A program made the translations under genes and the position numbers. From NCBI RefSeq assembly GCF_001625325.1, contig NZ_JRQQ01000009.1, positions 124,001 through 188,000 on the forward strand: 64,000 bases of DNA, read 5' to 3'. Below, in pieces: positions 19,172-28,051 of this stretch; position 1 is the stretch's first letter; the number at the start of each line of letters is the position of its first letter. The notes beneath the pieces are model-generated. The model searched no databases. It was not told the origin of the DNA and worked only from the letters and a program-made list of their open reading frames with translations. Source of the stretch: Croceicoccus estronivorus (GTDB lineage: Bacteria > Pseudomonadota > Alphaproteobacteria > Sphingomonadales > Sphingomonadaceae).

Positions 19172-21490
19172 ATGACCTATATTTGCCCCATGCACCCCGA
19201 CGTTCGCCAGGATGAGTCTGGCGATTGCCCCAAATGCGGCATGCATCTGGTGAAAGAGGAAGAGGCGGCTGCGGGCGGCGGCCATCACCATGGGCACCAT
19301 GGTTGCGCTCATCATGCTGACGCGGAGAAGGATGACGGGCGTTACGATACAGTGCCGCCGGGGTATTCGGGGCCGGTCTATACATGCCCCATGCACCCGC
19401 AGGTGCGTCAGCCACAGTCAGGTTCCTGTCCGCTGTGCGGTATGGGGCTGGAACTGGAATCTGCCAGTCTGGCCGACGATGGCCCCAACCCGGAGCTGGT
19501 GGATTTCACCCGGCGCTTCCGCATCGGCGTGGTTCTGACAGTCCCGCTGTTGCTTCTCGCCATGGCTCCCATGATCGGGCTGGGCAGTATCAGGGAAGTG
19601 TTCGGGGAACGCGCCACGCTATGGATCGAATTCGCGCTCGGCACTCCGGTGGTGGCGTGGTGCGGCTGGCCTTTCCTCGTGCGTGGCTGGAACTCGCTGC
19701 GCACCGGTAATCTCAACATGTTCTCGCTGATCGCGATAGGGGTTAGCGCTTCGTGGTTGTTCAGTGTCGCGGCGCTGATCGTGCCGCACATCTTCCCTGA
19801 CGGGTTCCGGGATTCGGACGGCAATGTCGGGGTCTATTTCGAAGCGGCGGCAGTGATCGTGACGCTGGTCCTGCTCGGTCAGATCATGGAATTGCGCGCC
19901 CGCGAAGGAACAGGCAAGGCAATCCGTGCCCTGCTCGATCTTGCGGCGAAGACGGCGCGTCTGGTCCGGGCTGACGGCGATGAGGCCGAAGTGCCGCTGG
20001 AGGATGTGGTCGAGGGGGATCGCCTGCGTGTCCGGCCGGGAGAAAAGGTTCCGGTCGATGGCATCGTGATCGAAGGCCGGTCCTCGGTCGACGAGAGCAT
20101 GATTTCGGGCGAGGCCGTACCAGTGGAAAAGGTCGCTGGCGACCGTGTGATCGGCGCAACGATCAACGGTACGGGAAGCTTGTTGATAGAGGCGCGGCAA
20201 GTCGGTTCCGATACGGTCCTGTCCCGGATCGTCGCCATGGTCGCTTCGGCCCAGCGGTCGCGTGCGCCGATCCAGAAATACGCCGACAAGGTGGCAGGCT
20301 GGTTCGTGCCTGCGGTCATCGGGATCGCCATTCTGGCCTTCATCGGGTGGAGCCTGTGGGGGCCGCCTCCCGCCTTGTCCTATGGCCTTGTCGCTGGGGT
20401 CGCTGTTCTGGTCATTGCCTGCCCGTGTGCGCTCGGGCTTGCCACGCCGATGTCGGTCATGACGGCCACAGGACGTGGCGCCCATGCGGGGGTACTGATC
20501 CGGGATGCGGAGGCGCTTGAGCGTTTCGAAACCATCGACACTCTGATCGTCGACAAGACGGGGACGTTGACCGAGGGCAAACCGCGCCTTGTGGCTGTGC
20601 TCCCGGCGCCCGGCTTCGAGGAGGACGAGGTGCTGCGTCTCGCGGCAAGTCTGGAGCGCGGATCCGAACATCCTTTGGCCGATGCCATAGTGACCGGCGC
20701 GGAAGATCGCGGCATCGCATTCGATGGCGCAAACGATTTCGAAGCCGTTACGGGCAAGGGTGTGAAGGGTGTGGTTGACGGAAAACCGGCGGGCCTCGGC
20801 AATCGCAGGTTCGTCGAAGATTTCGGTCTCGATACCGCCGCATATGCGGAGCAGGCGGACAGCCGCCGTGACGATGGTGAAACGGTGATGTTCGTGCTTG
20901 CCGATGGGGCAATTGTTGGCGTTGTATGCGTGGCGGACCCGGTGAAGGAAACCACCCCGGCTGCGCTTGCCGCGCTCCATAAGCAAGGTTTCCGCATCAT
21001 CATGGCTACCGGCGACAATGAGCGGACGGCACGGGCCGTTGCGTCGCGCCTGGGAATTGACGAGGTTCGTGCCGATGTCTTGCCGGAGGACAAGGCGCGG
21101 ATTATCCGCGAATTGCAGGACAAGGGTCGCAAAGTGGCGATGGCGGGTGACGGGGTCAACGACGCGCCTGCTCTGGCGCAGGCGGATGTCGGCATTGCCA
21201 TGGGCACCGGGGCGGACGTAGCAATCGAAAGTGCCGGTATCACGCTGGTGAAGGGTAATCTCGATGGGATCGTGCGGGCTCGCAATCTTGCCCGCGCCAC
21301 GATGCGCAATATCAGGCAGAACCTGTTTTTTGCTCTGGCTTACAACGCGGCGGGCGTGCCGGTTGCAGCCGGGGTGCTGTTCCCGCTGTTCGGCATTCTG
21401 ATCAGCCCCATGTTCGCCGCCTTCGCGATGAGCGCATCCTCCATCTCGGTGGTCCTTAATGCGCTGCGATTACGCACGGTGTCGTTGTAG
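19172..21490 (+). CDS. copA: Copper/silver-translocating P1B-type ATPase with two N-terminal CPMHP metal-binding domains
   Basis: A 772-aa inner-membrane pump. ATG 19172 ([11 protein letters not shown]) follows AAGG and removes an unlikely 36-aa extension. Two CPMHP-x-CPxCGM heavy-metal-binding domains (about residues 4-28 and 69-95) flank a His-rich linker ([16 protein letters not shown]). Membrane helices are followed by the TGE-like [10 protein letters not shown] actuator loop, the CPC motif ([12 protein letters not shown]), the phosphorylation site [11 protein letters not shown], the EHPLADAIV nucleotide-binding HP motif and the hinge [10 protein letters not shown]. The last helix carries MSASS, as in Cu(I)/Ag(I) P1B-1 pumps. 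It likely exports monovalent copper or silver. The CnrYXH-like trio next door may regulate it. Confidence 0.9.
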   Translation: MTYICPMHPDVRQDESGDCPKCGMHLVKEEEAAAGGGHHHGHHGCAHHADAEKDDGRYDTVPPGYSGPVYTCPMHPQVRQPQSGSCPLCGMGLELESASLADDGPNPELVDFTRRFRIGVVLTVPLLLLAMAPMIGLGSIREVFGERATLWIEFALGTPVVAWCGWPFLVRGWNSLRTGNLNMFSLIAIGVSASWLFSVAALIVPHIFPDGFRDSDGNVGVYFEAAAVIVTLVLLGQIMELRAREGTGKAIRALLDLAAKTARLVRADGDEAEVPLEDVVEGDRLRVRPGEKVPVDGIVIEGRSSVDESMISGEAVPVEKVAGDRVIGATINGTGSLLIEARQVGSDTVLSRIVAMVASAQRSRAPIQKYADKVAGWFVPAVIGIAILAFIGWSLWGPPPALSYGLVAGVAVLVIACPCALGLATPMSVMTATGRGAHAGVLIRDAEALERFETIDTLIVDKTGTLTEGKPRLVAVLPAPGFEEDEVLRLAASLERGSEHPLADAIVTGAEDRGIAFDGANDFEAVTGKGVKGVVDGKPAGLGNRRFVEDFGLDTAAYAEQADSRRDDGETVMFVLADGAIVGVVCVADPVKETTPAALAALHKQGFRIIMATGDNERTARAVASRLGIDEVRADVLPEDKARIIRELQDKGRKVAMAGDGVNDAPALAQADVGIAMGTGADVAIESAGITLVKGNLDGIVRARNLARATMRNIRQNLFFALAYNAAGVPVAAGVLFPLFGILISPMFAAFAMSASSISVVLNALRLRTVSL

Positions 21491-21515
21491 CGCCTTTTGG
21501 GCAGGCCATTCGCGC

Positions 21516-22799
21516 TCAGTGGATCATGGTGGGTTGTGATGCCTGCGGATCGGTTGCCGCCTCGGACGGGTTTTGCAGTTCCCACCGTACCTTGCGCCCT
21601 CCCTTGACGATGGCGCGGAGATTGCGGGCATCGCCCAGCAGGGCGATATCGGCCACGGGATCGCCGTCCACAATCAGGAAGTCCGCCAGTTTGCCCGGTG
21701 CGATCGTCCCCAGTTCCTCGCTCTGCGCCAGCATTTCGCCGCCGTAGCGGGTGGCCCAGCGGATGACGTCGAGTGGCGGAATGCCGGCAACGTCGACGTA
21801 GAAAGCCAGTTCCTCCCCATAGGTGCCATGATCCAGCGGCTTGGCCCCGTAATCGTCGCCCAGTGTCATCTTGAGCCCTGCCTTGTTGGCAATCGGCAAG
21901 ATCCTGATCATGTCTTCCATGTCGGCGCGCATTTCGTCGATCTGGGGCCCCGACCATAATCTGGTGGCGAGGTAGGGATACCGGATGCTCGGGACCAGGA
22001 AGACGTTCCTGGCAATCATCGCTTCTATGCACGCTTCATCGAGGCCGTCGCCATGATCGACGATATCGACGCCGATCCGTACCGAAGCGAGAATGCCATC
22101 GCGATTCGCCAGGTGCGCGCGCACCCGCGCACCACGTTGATGCGCTGCATCCACCGCAGCCGCCAGTTCTTCCTCGGTCATTTCAAGGCCGGGTGAAGGG
22201 CCGAAGGTGCCATGCCCTGCAGTGGCGAATATCTTGATCATTTCGGCGCCGCGTTTGACTTCCTCGCGCACGGCCCTGCGGAAGGCATCGGCCCCGTCGG
22301 CGATATTGGTTTGCGCGGTCGCGCCTTCGCCCCAGTGCCACTCGAACCCGTCCTGCGAGTGCCCGGTCGTGCTGACGTCGCGGCTGCCCGCGACGACCCG
22401 GGGACCTTCGATCATACCACTGTCGATTGCGGCCTTGCAGGCGGCGTCGATGGCGTAAGGCGCACCGGCGCTGACAACGCCCGTGAAACCGGAATGAAGT
22501 GCCGTCTTGAGATGGTCGACGGCCCGGATGGTCTGCACCGCCGGTGGCGCCTCCATGCCCACGGGCAGGCGTTCCGCGGCGGAAAAGTCAGTGTAGGTAG
22601 CGTGGTAGTGGCCGTGAATCATGCCCGGCATCAGCGTGCGCCCGCCCAGATCCCAGCATTCGTCGTCGGGCCGTGGATCGGCCGGCGGGGTGTTACCGAC
22701 ACTGGTGAAGCGATCGTTCTCCACAATCACTGTCATGCGGTCGCGCGGTGGATTGTCCCCATCGAGCAGCCGGACGTTTGTCAGCACCAGACGCGGCAT
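21516..22799 (-). CDS. Metal-dependent amidohydrolase, imidazolonepropionase/prolidase-like
   Basis: A 427-aa cytosolic hydrolase of the amidohydrolase superfamily. The start ATG (22797-22799) follows GGAGAGG. The metal site is visible: HGHYHA after beta-strand 1 (HxH), the bridging Lys in EMIKIFATAGHG, His in RAHLAN and VDHGD, and the final Asp in TLGDDYG. The C-terminus has the usual APGKLADFLIVDGDP closing strand. Relatives include Xaa-Pro dipeptidases, ochratoxinase-like amidases and carboxypeptidases acting on amide bonds. It is divergent from the GntR regulator, with a class 1 operator between them. Confidence 0.85.
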   Translation of the reverse strand: MPRLVLTNVRLLDGDNPPRDRMTVIVENDRFTSVGNTPPADPRPDDECWDLGGRTLMPGMIHGHYHATYTDFSAAERLPVGMEAPPAVQTIRAVDHLKTALHSGFTGVVSAGAPYAIDAACKAAIDSGMIEGPRVVAGSRDVSTTGHSQDGFEWHWGEGATAQTNIADGADAFRRAVREEVKRGAEMIKIFATAGHGTFGPSPGLEMTEEELAAAVDAAHQRGARVRAHLANRDGILASVRIGVDIVDHGDGLDEACIEAMIARNVFLVPSIRYPYLATRLWSGPQIDEMRADMEDMIRILPIANKAGLKMTLGDDYGAKPLDHGTYGEELAFYVDVAGIPPLDVIRWATRYGGEMLAQSEELGTIAPGKLADFLIVDGDPVADIALLGDARNLRAIVKGGRKVRWELQNPSEAATDPQASQPTMIH

Positions 22800-22868
22800 T
22801 TTCCTCTCCTTGCGACATTATGGTCAGGCGCAAGGCTATCGGGGAATGCACGGGCCTGCAAATATTTT

Positions 22869-22884
22869 CGAATTTAGTTTAGAA
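22869..22884. promoter_or_regulatory. Class 1 operator-like palindrome, site A
   Basis: TCGAATTTAGTTTAGA, reverse complement TCTAAACTAAATTCGA. Imperfect palindromic extension ATTTTC/GAAAAT lies on both flanks. It is 70 bases upstream of the amidohydrolase start and about 110 upstream of the GntR start. It matches sites at 23903, 32125 and 33898 at most positions. Confidence 0.7.
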
Positions 22885-22994
22885 AATGAATGAGATGGTC
22901 GAGCCGGCCTGCTGTTTTTCCCGGCTCGGATTCTCGGGGCTTGCACGATTGCACACCGTTCATGCTAAAAGGGGCGCAGGAAAGGACTGCGTTT

Positions 22995-23816
22995 GTGCAC
23001 GTCCAGGGGTCCATTTTCGTTACACAAATGCCGACAGGGGAATCTCGCCGAATGGTGCCGCGCCGTCTGGCGGAATACGTGGCCGATCAATTGCGGCAGC
23101 GCATTTTTTCGGGTGAAATGACCGAAGGTTCCGTCTTGCCGAAGCAGGATGATCTCATCCGCGAGTTTGATGTCGGCCTCGTTACCGTTCGCGAAGCGTT
23201 GCGGATACTCGAGGTCGAAGGCCTCATCACTGTGAAGCGCGGCAATCTTGGCGGATCAATCGTGCATCGGCCGGAGCGGTGGCGCATCGCCTACATGCTG
23301 GCGCTGTCCCTGCAATCGCAATCGGTAGGGCTCGCCGATCTGCTGAAGACTGTCGTCATGCTGGAACCGTTGTGTGCAGCAGCCTGTGCAAACCGGCCGG
23401 ATCGCGAAACGAAAGTGCTGCCCCAGTTGAATGCCGTGCTGGCCGAACAGCGTGAGGCGATTGACGATCCCGATCGTTTCATCGGGCTGGCGGTCAAGTT
23501 CCATGTGGAGATGGCATCGACTTGCGGAATAGCCACCATGAGCCTGGTTCTCGGGGCGCTGGAATATGTCTGGCAGGCGCAAGTGGACCATCTGGCCCGT
23601 GGTGCGGAACGCTATGGCGCGTTCGCGGATCGCGAGACCCGCCTGCGGGCATTGGAAGATCATGAACACATGATCACCCTGATTGCAGCGGGCGATGCCG
23701 CAGGGGCGGAAAACGCCGCGCGTGAACATATGTCGGAATCGCACCATCGCCCGAATCGCTGGGATCACGATTTCGACCTTGCGATTGAAATCGACGCGTC
23801 ACTGCTGCGGCGCTGA
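22995..23816 (+). CDS. GntR-family transcriptional regulator, FadR subfamily (FCD domain)
   Basis: A regulator of about 273 aa. The winged helix is near residues 20-85 (RRLAEYVADQLRQRIFSGEM, then VTVREALRILEVEGLI and VKRGNLGGSIV). The C-terminal helical FCD domain has DRFIGLAVKFHVEMAS and ending helices EHMITLIAAGDAAGAENAAR. The GTG at 22995 has AAAGGA 8 bases upstream; ATG 23028 is an alternative start, so the first residues are uncertain. FCD domains bind carboxylic-acid or metal-ligand effectors. Operator-like sites lie on both sides of the gene, so it is a prime candidate to control the catabolic island. Confidence 0.82.
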   Translation: MHVQGSIFVTQMPTGESRRMVPRRLAEYVADQLRQRIFSGEMTEGSVLPKQDDLIREFDVGLVTVREALRILEVEGLITVKRGNLGGSIVHRPERWRIAYMLALSLQSQSVGLADLLKTVVMLEPLCAAACANRPDRETKVLPQLNAVLAEQREAIDDPDRFIGLAVKFHVEMASTCGIATMSLVLGALEYVWQAQVDHLARGAERYGAFADRETRLRALEDHEHMITLIAAGDAAGAENAAREHMSESHHRPNRWDHDFDLAIEIDASLLRR

Positions 23817-23902
23817 GCGCCTTCAGGCGCGCTTCGCCATTCCATTTTGCCGACTGGAAATAGCCGTCACATGGCGCAAATGCGCGCGCCTCCCGCATCA
23901 AT

Positions 23903-23918
23903 TCTAATTTATATTCGA
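23903..23918. promoter_or_regulatory. Class 1 operator-like palindrome, site D
   Basis: TCTAATTTATATTCGA, differing from the perfect palindrome at 32125 by one base. It lies in the 299-base gap between the GntR gene and the 24116 operon, 18 bases before a TTGACT -35-like element and next to the class 2 palindrome. Confidence 0.72.
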
Positions 23919-23939
23919 TTTTCTGCTCGCCCGCATTGA

Positions 23940-23957
23940 CTATCATAGCTATGATAG
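23940..23957. promoter_or_regulatory. Class 2 operator-like perfect palindrome, site E
   Basis: CTATCATAGCTATGATAG is an 18-bp perfect palindrome. TTGACT (23936-23941) overlaps its left edge, and TAGAAA lies 17 bases further on, so a bound protein would cover a sigma70-like promoter for the 24116 operon. The core matches 37236-37251 and 38474-38489. Confidence 0.72.
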
Positions 23958-24115
23958 CTAGAAATATAAGTAAGAGAGTTTGGGAGAGCACTGGAAGCGA
24001 AAGGCGGTTCAACCTCCTTCCTTCCAACTGGAACGTATCGCGCTGTGTGGGCCCTGGCCTGCGCACCGGGATTTGCGGCTCTGCGCCTCCCATGGACAGA
24101 TGAGGAGAGGACCGC

Positions 24116-25270
24116 ATGGCAAGTGTCGATACGATTTCAAAACCAGATACCCTTTCAGCCCCAACGCAGAAGAACCGCCGCGAATATCGCCTGATATCGG
24201 CGGATAGCCACGTGTGCGAACCGGGCAATCTATGGCTAGACCGGGTGCCTGCGAAGCTGCGCGATCGCGCTCCGCGCATCGAAAGTTTTGCCGAGGGCGA
24301 TGCGTGGATCATCGAGGGTATTGGTGAGCCGGTGAAATTCGGCTGGACATCCTGCGCAGGCATGGAGCCGGAGCGGATGACCAACTGGATGCGGTTCGAG
24401 GATGTCCGCAAGGGTGGTTACGACCCTGCGGCCCGCTGTGTCGAGATGGATCGTGACGAAGTGGATGCCGAAGTGCTTTACCCTTCGCCGGTGCTCGCCA
24501 TCGCGATCTTCGCGCATCAGGAGGAAGAATTCCATCTGGCGATGGTCAGGGCCTATAACGACTGGATTTCCGAGTTTGTCGCTTACGCACCGGATCGCTT
24601 CGCCGGGATGATGATGATGCCCAATCGCGGCGGTCCGGAAGCCTGTGTCGCGGAAATCAATCGCGTCATGGACCGGCCGGGCATGCGCGGTGTGGTCATG
24701 GGGGCCTATCCCAACGGCACTCTGAAAATCGAGGATGAGGACGACAAGGTCTGGGGCGTTCTGGAAGAGCGAGGTCTTGCGCTGAGCATCCACGTCGCGA
24801 TGACGCAGACGATGCCGGCAGTGGCGAAATCGAAACTGCCCGGATACGGTCGTTTCTTCGACGCACCGAACCGCATAATCGAAATGATGTTCAGCGGGAT
24901 GTTCGATCGCTTCCCGAATCTCGACGTCTATTTCGCCGAAGTCGATTGCGGCTGGTTCCCTTATGTGAAGGAGCAGATCGAAAACAACTATCGTCGGCTC
25001 AATCCGTCGCAGCAATTCAACCTCAAGAAGAACCCGCGGCAATACATGGAGCGGCATTTCCACTTCGGTTACATGACCGATACCTTCGGTGTGCAGCATC
25101 ACGATTTCATCGGTGCCGAAAGGGTGCTCTGGTCCAGCGACTATCCCCACATCAGTGCGGATTGGCCCAATTCCTATCGGACTATCCAGGCCTCCATGTC
25201 CGGGGTCAGGCGGGAGGATCGCGAGGCCATATTGCATGGCAACGCCGAGCGGCTGTTCAACTTCACTTGA
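24116..25270 (+). CDS. Amidohydrolase-2 family metal-dependent hydrolase (ACMSD-like TIM barrel)
   Basis: A 384-aa cytosolic enzyme. ATG 24116 follows AGGAGAGG. The N-terminal strand carries ISADSHVCEPGNLW, the D-x-H-x-x-E-P variant typical of amidohydrolase-2 hydrolases and decarboxylases. A metal-ligand His appears in LSIHVAM, and the closing motif is SSDYPHISADWPNS. Family members hydrolyse or decarboxylate ring and carboxylate compounds; the actual substrate is unknown. It is the first gene of an operon that continues with an amidase, an MFS transporter, a DapA-like protein and a TonB receptor. Both operator classes lie upstream. Confidence 0.85.
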   Translation: MASVDTISKPDTLSAPTQKNRREYRLISADSHVCEPGNLWLDRVPAKLRDRAPRIESFAEGDAWIIEGIGEPVKFGWTSCAGMEPERMTNWMRFEDVRKGGYDPAARCVEMDRDEVDAEVLYPSPVLAIAIFAHQEEEFHLAMVRAYNDWISEFVAYAPDRFAGMMMMPNRGGPEACVAEINRVMDRPGMRGVVMGAYPNGTLKIEDEDDKVWGVLEERGLALSIHVAMTQTMPAVAKSKLPGYGRFFDAPNRIIEMMFSGMFDRFPNLDVYFAEVDCGWFPYVKEQIENNYRRLNPSQQFNLKKNPRQYMERHFHFGYMTDTFGVQHHDFIGAERVLWSSDYPHISADWPNSYRTIQASMSGVRREDREAILHGNAERLFNFT

Positions 25271-25291
25271 CGCCTGCTGGGGGATGCGGTC

Positions 25292-26746
25292 GTGAACCTG
25301 CATGAATATGCCGCCCATGATGCGACTGGCCTGGCGGAATTGGTCCGTTCGCGTGCGATCAGCGCACAAGAGCTGGCCGAGACCGCCCGCGCGGCGATCG
25401 ATCGGCTGAACCCGCGGCTCAATGCCTTTGCCGAACTGTATGATGATGCGATTGCCGGCGCGGCCGCCGGTGTCGGGGGGGATGGCGCGTTTGGGGGCGT
25501 GCCATTCGCTCTGAAGCGGATCGGTATCAGCGAGGCGGGGCGCCCCATGGGCGATCTCGGGAGCCGCATGCTGCGTGGGGTTGCGCTCCCCGTGGCTGAC
25601 AGCGACAGCTATGTCGTTGCCCGCTTCCGGGCCGCGGGTCTGACCGTCATGGGGCACACCCAGATGCCGGAACTGGCCTACACCGTCACGGTCGAATCCA
25701 GCCATCAGGGCGTGACGGTCAACCCGTGGAACCCCGACATTGTAGCCGGGGGATCGAGCACCGGTTCCGCCGTCGCCGTGGCGTCGGGCATGTTGCCGAT
25801 GGCCCATGCCAGCGACGCTGCGGGATCGACGCGCTTTCCCGCAAGTTGCAATGGTCTGGTCGGAATGAAGCCATCGCGCGGCTGGATCAGTGTCGGGCCG
25901 GCGGACTCCGATCTGACCAGTTACAAGGTGTCGCACTTCGCCCTGACACGTACCGTGCGGGACGCGGCGACGATGCTGGACGTGCTGCAGGGTGGTGAAC
26001 CGGGCGAGGCGGCGATGTACCGTAGGTCTGACGAACCGTTCGCCGCTGCCATTACCAGACCGCCACGGCGACTGCGCATCGCTCTGGCAACCGAGGCGTG
26101 GCACACTCGCCCGTTGCAGGATGACGTCGCGGCTGAAATCACTCGCATTGGGCGCGAGTTGGAGGCGCTGGGCCATCACGTGGAAGAAGCCCGGCCACCG
26201 ATTGATTTCGATGCCTATCGCGACCTGTACAAAGGCATCTACTACATGGATGGGGCAATCGCTCTCGCAGGGTTGCAGCAGTTGCTCGGCGGCGATGCCG
26301 ATCCCGAGTTGCTGCAACCGGTGATCCGCAAGGCCACGTCGCGCGGGGACCAGTACGCCATCGCTGATTACGCGGGCATTTTCAGTGGCATCAATGTCAT
26401 TTCGCGTGTGCTTGGCGCATTCTTCGAAAGTTACGATGCCCTGCTGACTCCCGCCCTTGCCACGGGCATTCCGCGTCTGGGCGAGACGACCCTGGAAAGC
26501 GATGCCAGCGCGGAAGAATTCATTGAACACCTGCTGGGCATCAATCAGCATCTGCCGCTTGCCAATCTGACCGGCACGCCGGCGATTTCGCTGCCGCTGT
26601 GCCGTACGCAGGACGGCATGCCCCTGGGTGCCCATTTCATGATGCCGATCGGGAACGATGCTGCCTTGCTGCAATTGGCTGCCGAATTGGAACAGGCGCT
26701 TCCCTGGAAAAGCGATATGCCACCCATCTACGCAGGCAGGACATGA
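25292..26746 (+). CDS. Amidase, amidase-signature family
   Basis: A 484-aa enzyme that hydrolyses C-N amide bonds. GTG 25292 lies behind GGGGGA. The amidase signature is clear: the catalytic Lys is in PFALKRIG, the Ser-rich loop is AGGSSTGSAVAVASG, and DAAGSTRFPASCNGLVGMKP carries the nucleophilic Ser in the second part. A C-terminal LPLANLTGTPAISLPL region is also family-typical. GGSST replaces the more common GGSSG, a mild variation. The gene sits 21 bases after the amidohydrolase and overlaps the MFS gene by ATGA, so an amide-containing compound is a reasonable operon substrate. Confidence 0.88.
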   Translation: MNLHEYAAHDATGLAELVRSRAISAQELAETARAAIDRLNPRLNAFAELYDDAIAGAAAGVGGDGAFGGVPFALKRIGISEAGRPMGDLGSRMLRGVALPVADSDSYVVARFRAAGLTVMGHTQMPELAYTVTVESSHQGVTVNPWNPDIVAGGSSTGSAVAVASGMLPMAHASDAAGSTRFPASCNGLVGMKPSRGWISVGPADSDLTSYKVSHFALTRTVRDAATMLDVLQGGEPGEAAMYRRSDEPFAAAITRPPRRLRIALATEAWHTRPLQDDVAAEITRIGRELEALGHHVEEARPPIDFDAYRDLYKGIYYMDGAIALAGLQQLLGGDADPELLQPVIRKATSRGDQYAIADYAGIFSGINVISRVLGAFFESYDALLTPALATGIPRLGETTLESDASAEEFIEHLLGINQHLPLANLTGTPAISLPLCRTQDGMPLGAHFMMPIGNDAALLQLAAELEQALPWKSDMPPIYAGRT

Positions 26747-28029
26747 CTATGGAAACGCTTCTTGGTGGGGGTAAGGGATTGCCGATGACGGCGGCGTCCG
26801 GGCGGGCCGATAGCGGGCGGGTGCAGGCTGGTATCGCCTATACTGTGCTGCTGTTCGGCGGAACGTTCGGCGGGCTGCTGCAGGCGTTGCTGACCCCGAT
26901 CCTGCCACTGGCGGCGGACCATTTCGGGGGTGGCACGCGCGGCGCGATCACGGCGCAGATGATTGCGACCTTTTCCGGCCTGGGGGTGATGATCGGGGGC
27001 CCCCTGCTCGGCCTGCTGACCCCGCGCATCGGCGTGCGAGCCATGCTGCTTTTCTCGCTCGCCTTCTATGCGATTTCCGGATCGGCGGGGCTGTTCGTGG
27101 AAAGCCCGGTGCTGCTGTTCATATCGCGGTTCCTGCAAGGCGCTGCATCCGCGGGGATCGTTATCACGACATCCACTCTGATCGCGGCGCGGTTTACGGG
27201 CCATGCACGTCCGCGCTTCCTCGGCTTTCAGGGGGCGTTGATGGCAGTGGTCGCGTTTGTCGGTCTGCTGGGATCGGGGTTGCTGGCCGAGTGGTGGGGA
27301 TGGCGAGCTCCGTTTGCGCTGTTCCTGCTGACGCTACCGGTCATGCTGCTGGTGATACTGGCCGGGCGTGAGCTGACTGCGGAAGACAAGCAGGTGGTCC
27401 GCGCATCGGTGGAGAAGGCATCGGCGGCGATACTCGGTTCCTTCGCACCGCTGCTAGGGCTCTGGCGGCTCTACCTGATGATGATCCTCATCTATACCGC
27501 CAGCTGGATGATCTATCTGCAATTGCCGTTCGTCCTTGCGGACGAACACATCAGCAGCCCGTCCATGCAATCGCAGATCATCGCTACCGGTACAGTCGTG
27601 CATTTCCTTGGGGGCCTGTTTTACGGGCGCATGGAACAGCGGATGGGCGGGCACTGGATGTTCCTGTTCATTCTGGCCTGCATGGTTCTGAGCAATCTGC
27701 TGGTCTTTCTGGCGCAAAACACGGCGTGGGTTGTCGTTGCCTGCGGATTTGCCGGATTGGCGGGGGGCAATCTCATGATTTTTCTCCAGAATCTTCTTCT
27801 CGGGCGGGCACCGGCCCATGCGCGGCCCAAAGCGATCGCTCTGATGTTCACTGCGATGTACCTCGGCGATTTCCTGAATCCGCTGCTGGCCACGCCGCTG
27901 CGGATGTGGATCGGCAACCGCGAGGCATTTCTGGCGGTCGCTGTGCTGCTCCTGACATTTCTCGTTGTTCAGATCGTGCGTGGACCGCAGCGTTCGGTCG
28001 CCCGCACCATGCCGATGGACGGCGAATGA
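26743..28029 (+). CDS. MFS transporter
   Basis: A 428-aa inner-membrane transporter with about 12 hydrophobic helices. ATG 26743 overlaps the amidase stop; a second ATG two codons later is equally possible. The signature loop after helix 2 reads GLLTPRIGVRAMLLFSLAFY, and FISRFLQGAASAGIVI is the usual helix 4 motif. It closely resembles in layout the second MFS protein at 37280 (similar helix 1 and C-terminal TAMYLGDFLNPLL), so the two are likely paralogues moving related substrates. It probably imports or exports the operon's small organic substrate or product. Confidence 0.87.
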   Translation: MTMETLLGGGKGLPMTAASGRADSGRVQAGIAYTVLLFGGTFGGLLQALLTPILPLAADHFGGGTRGAITAQMIATFSGLGVMIGGPLLGLLTPRIGVRAMLLFSLAFYAISGSAGLFVESPVLLFISRFLQGAASAGIVITTSTLIAARFTGHARPRFLGFQGALMAVVAFVGLLGSGLLAEWWGWRAPFALFLLTLPVMLLVILAGRELTAEDKQVVRASVEKASAAILGSFAPLLGLWRLYLMMILIYTASWMIYLQLPFVLADEHISSPSMQSQIIATGTVVHFLGGLFYGRMEQRMGGHWMFLFILACMVLSNLLVFLAQNTAWVVVACGFAGLAGGNLMIFLQNLLLGRAPAHARPKAIALMFTAMYLGDFLNPLLATPLRMWIGNREAFLAVAVLLLTFLVVQIVRGPQRSVARTMPMDGE

Positions 28030-28051
28030 TCGTGTGGGGAGAGTATCGGAC

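Noticed and set aside
24236-26674. 812-codon open frame on the minus strand
   Set aside because: It is antisense to the amidohydrolase and amidase, which have full family motifs. Its His/Arg/Gly-rich product fits no family; long antisense frames are expected in GC-rich DNA.
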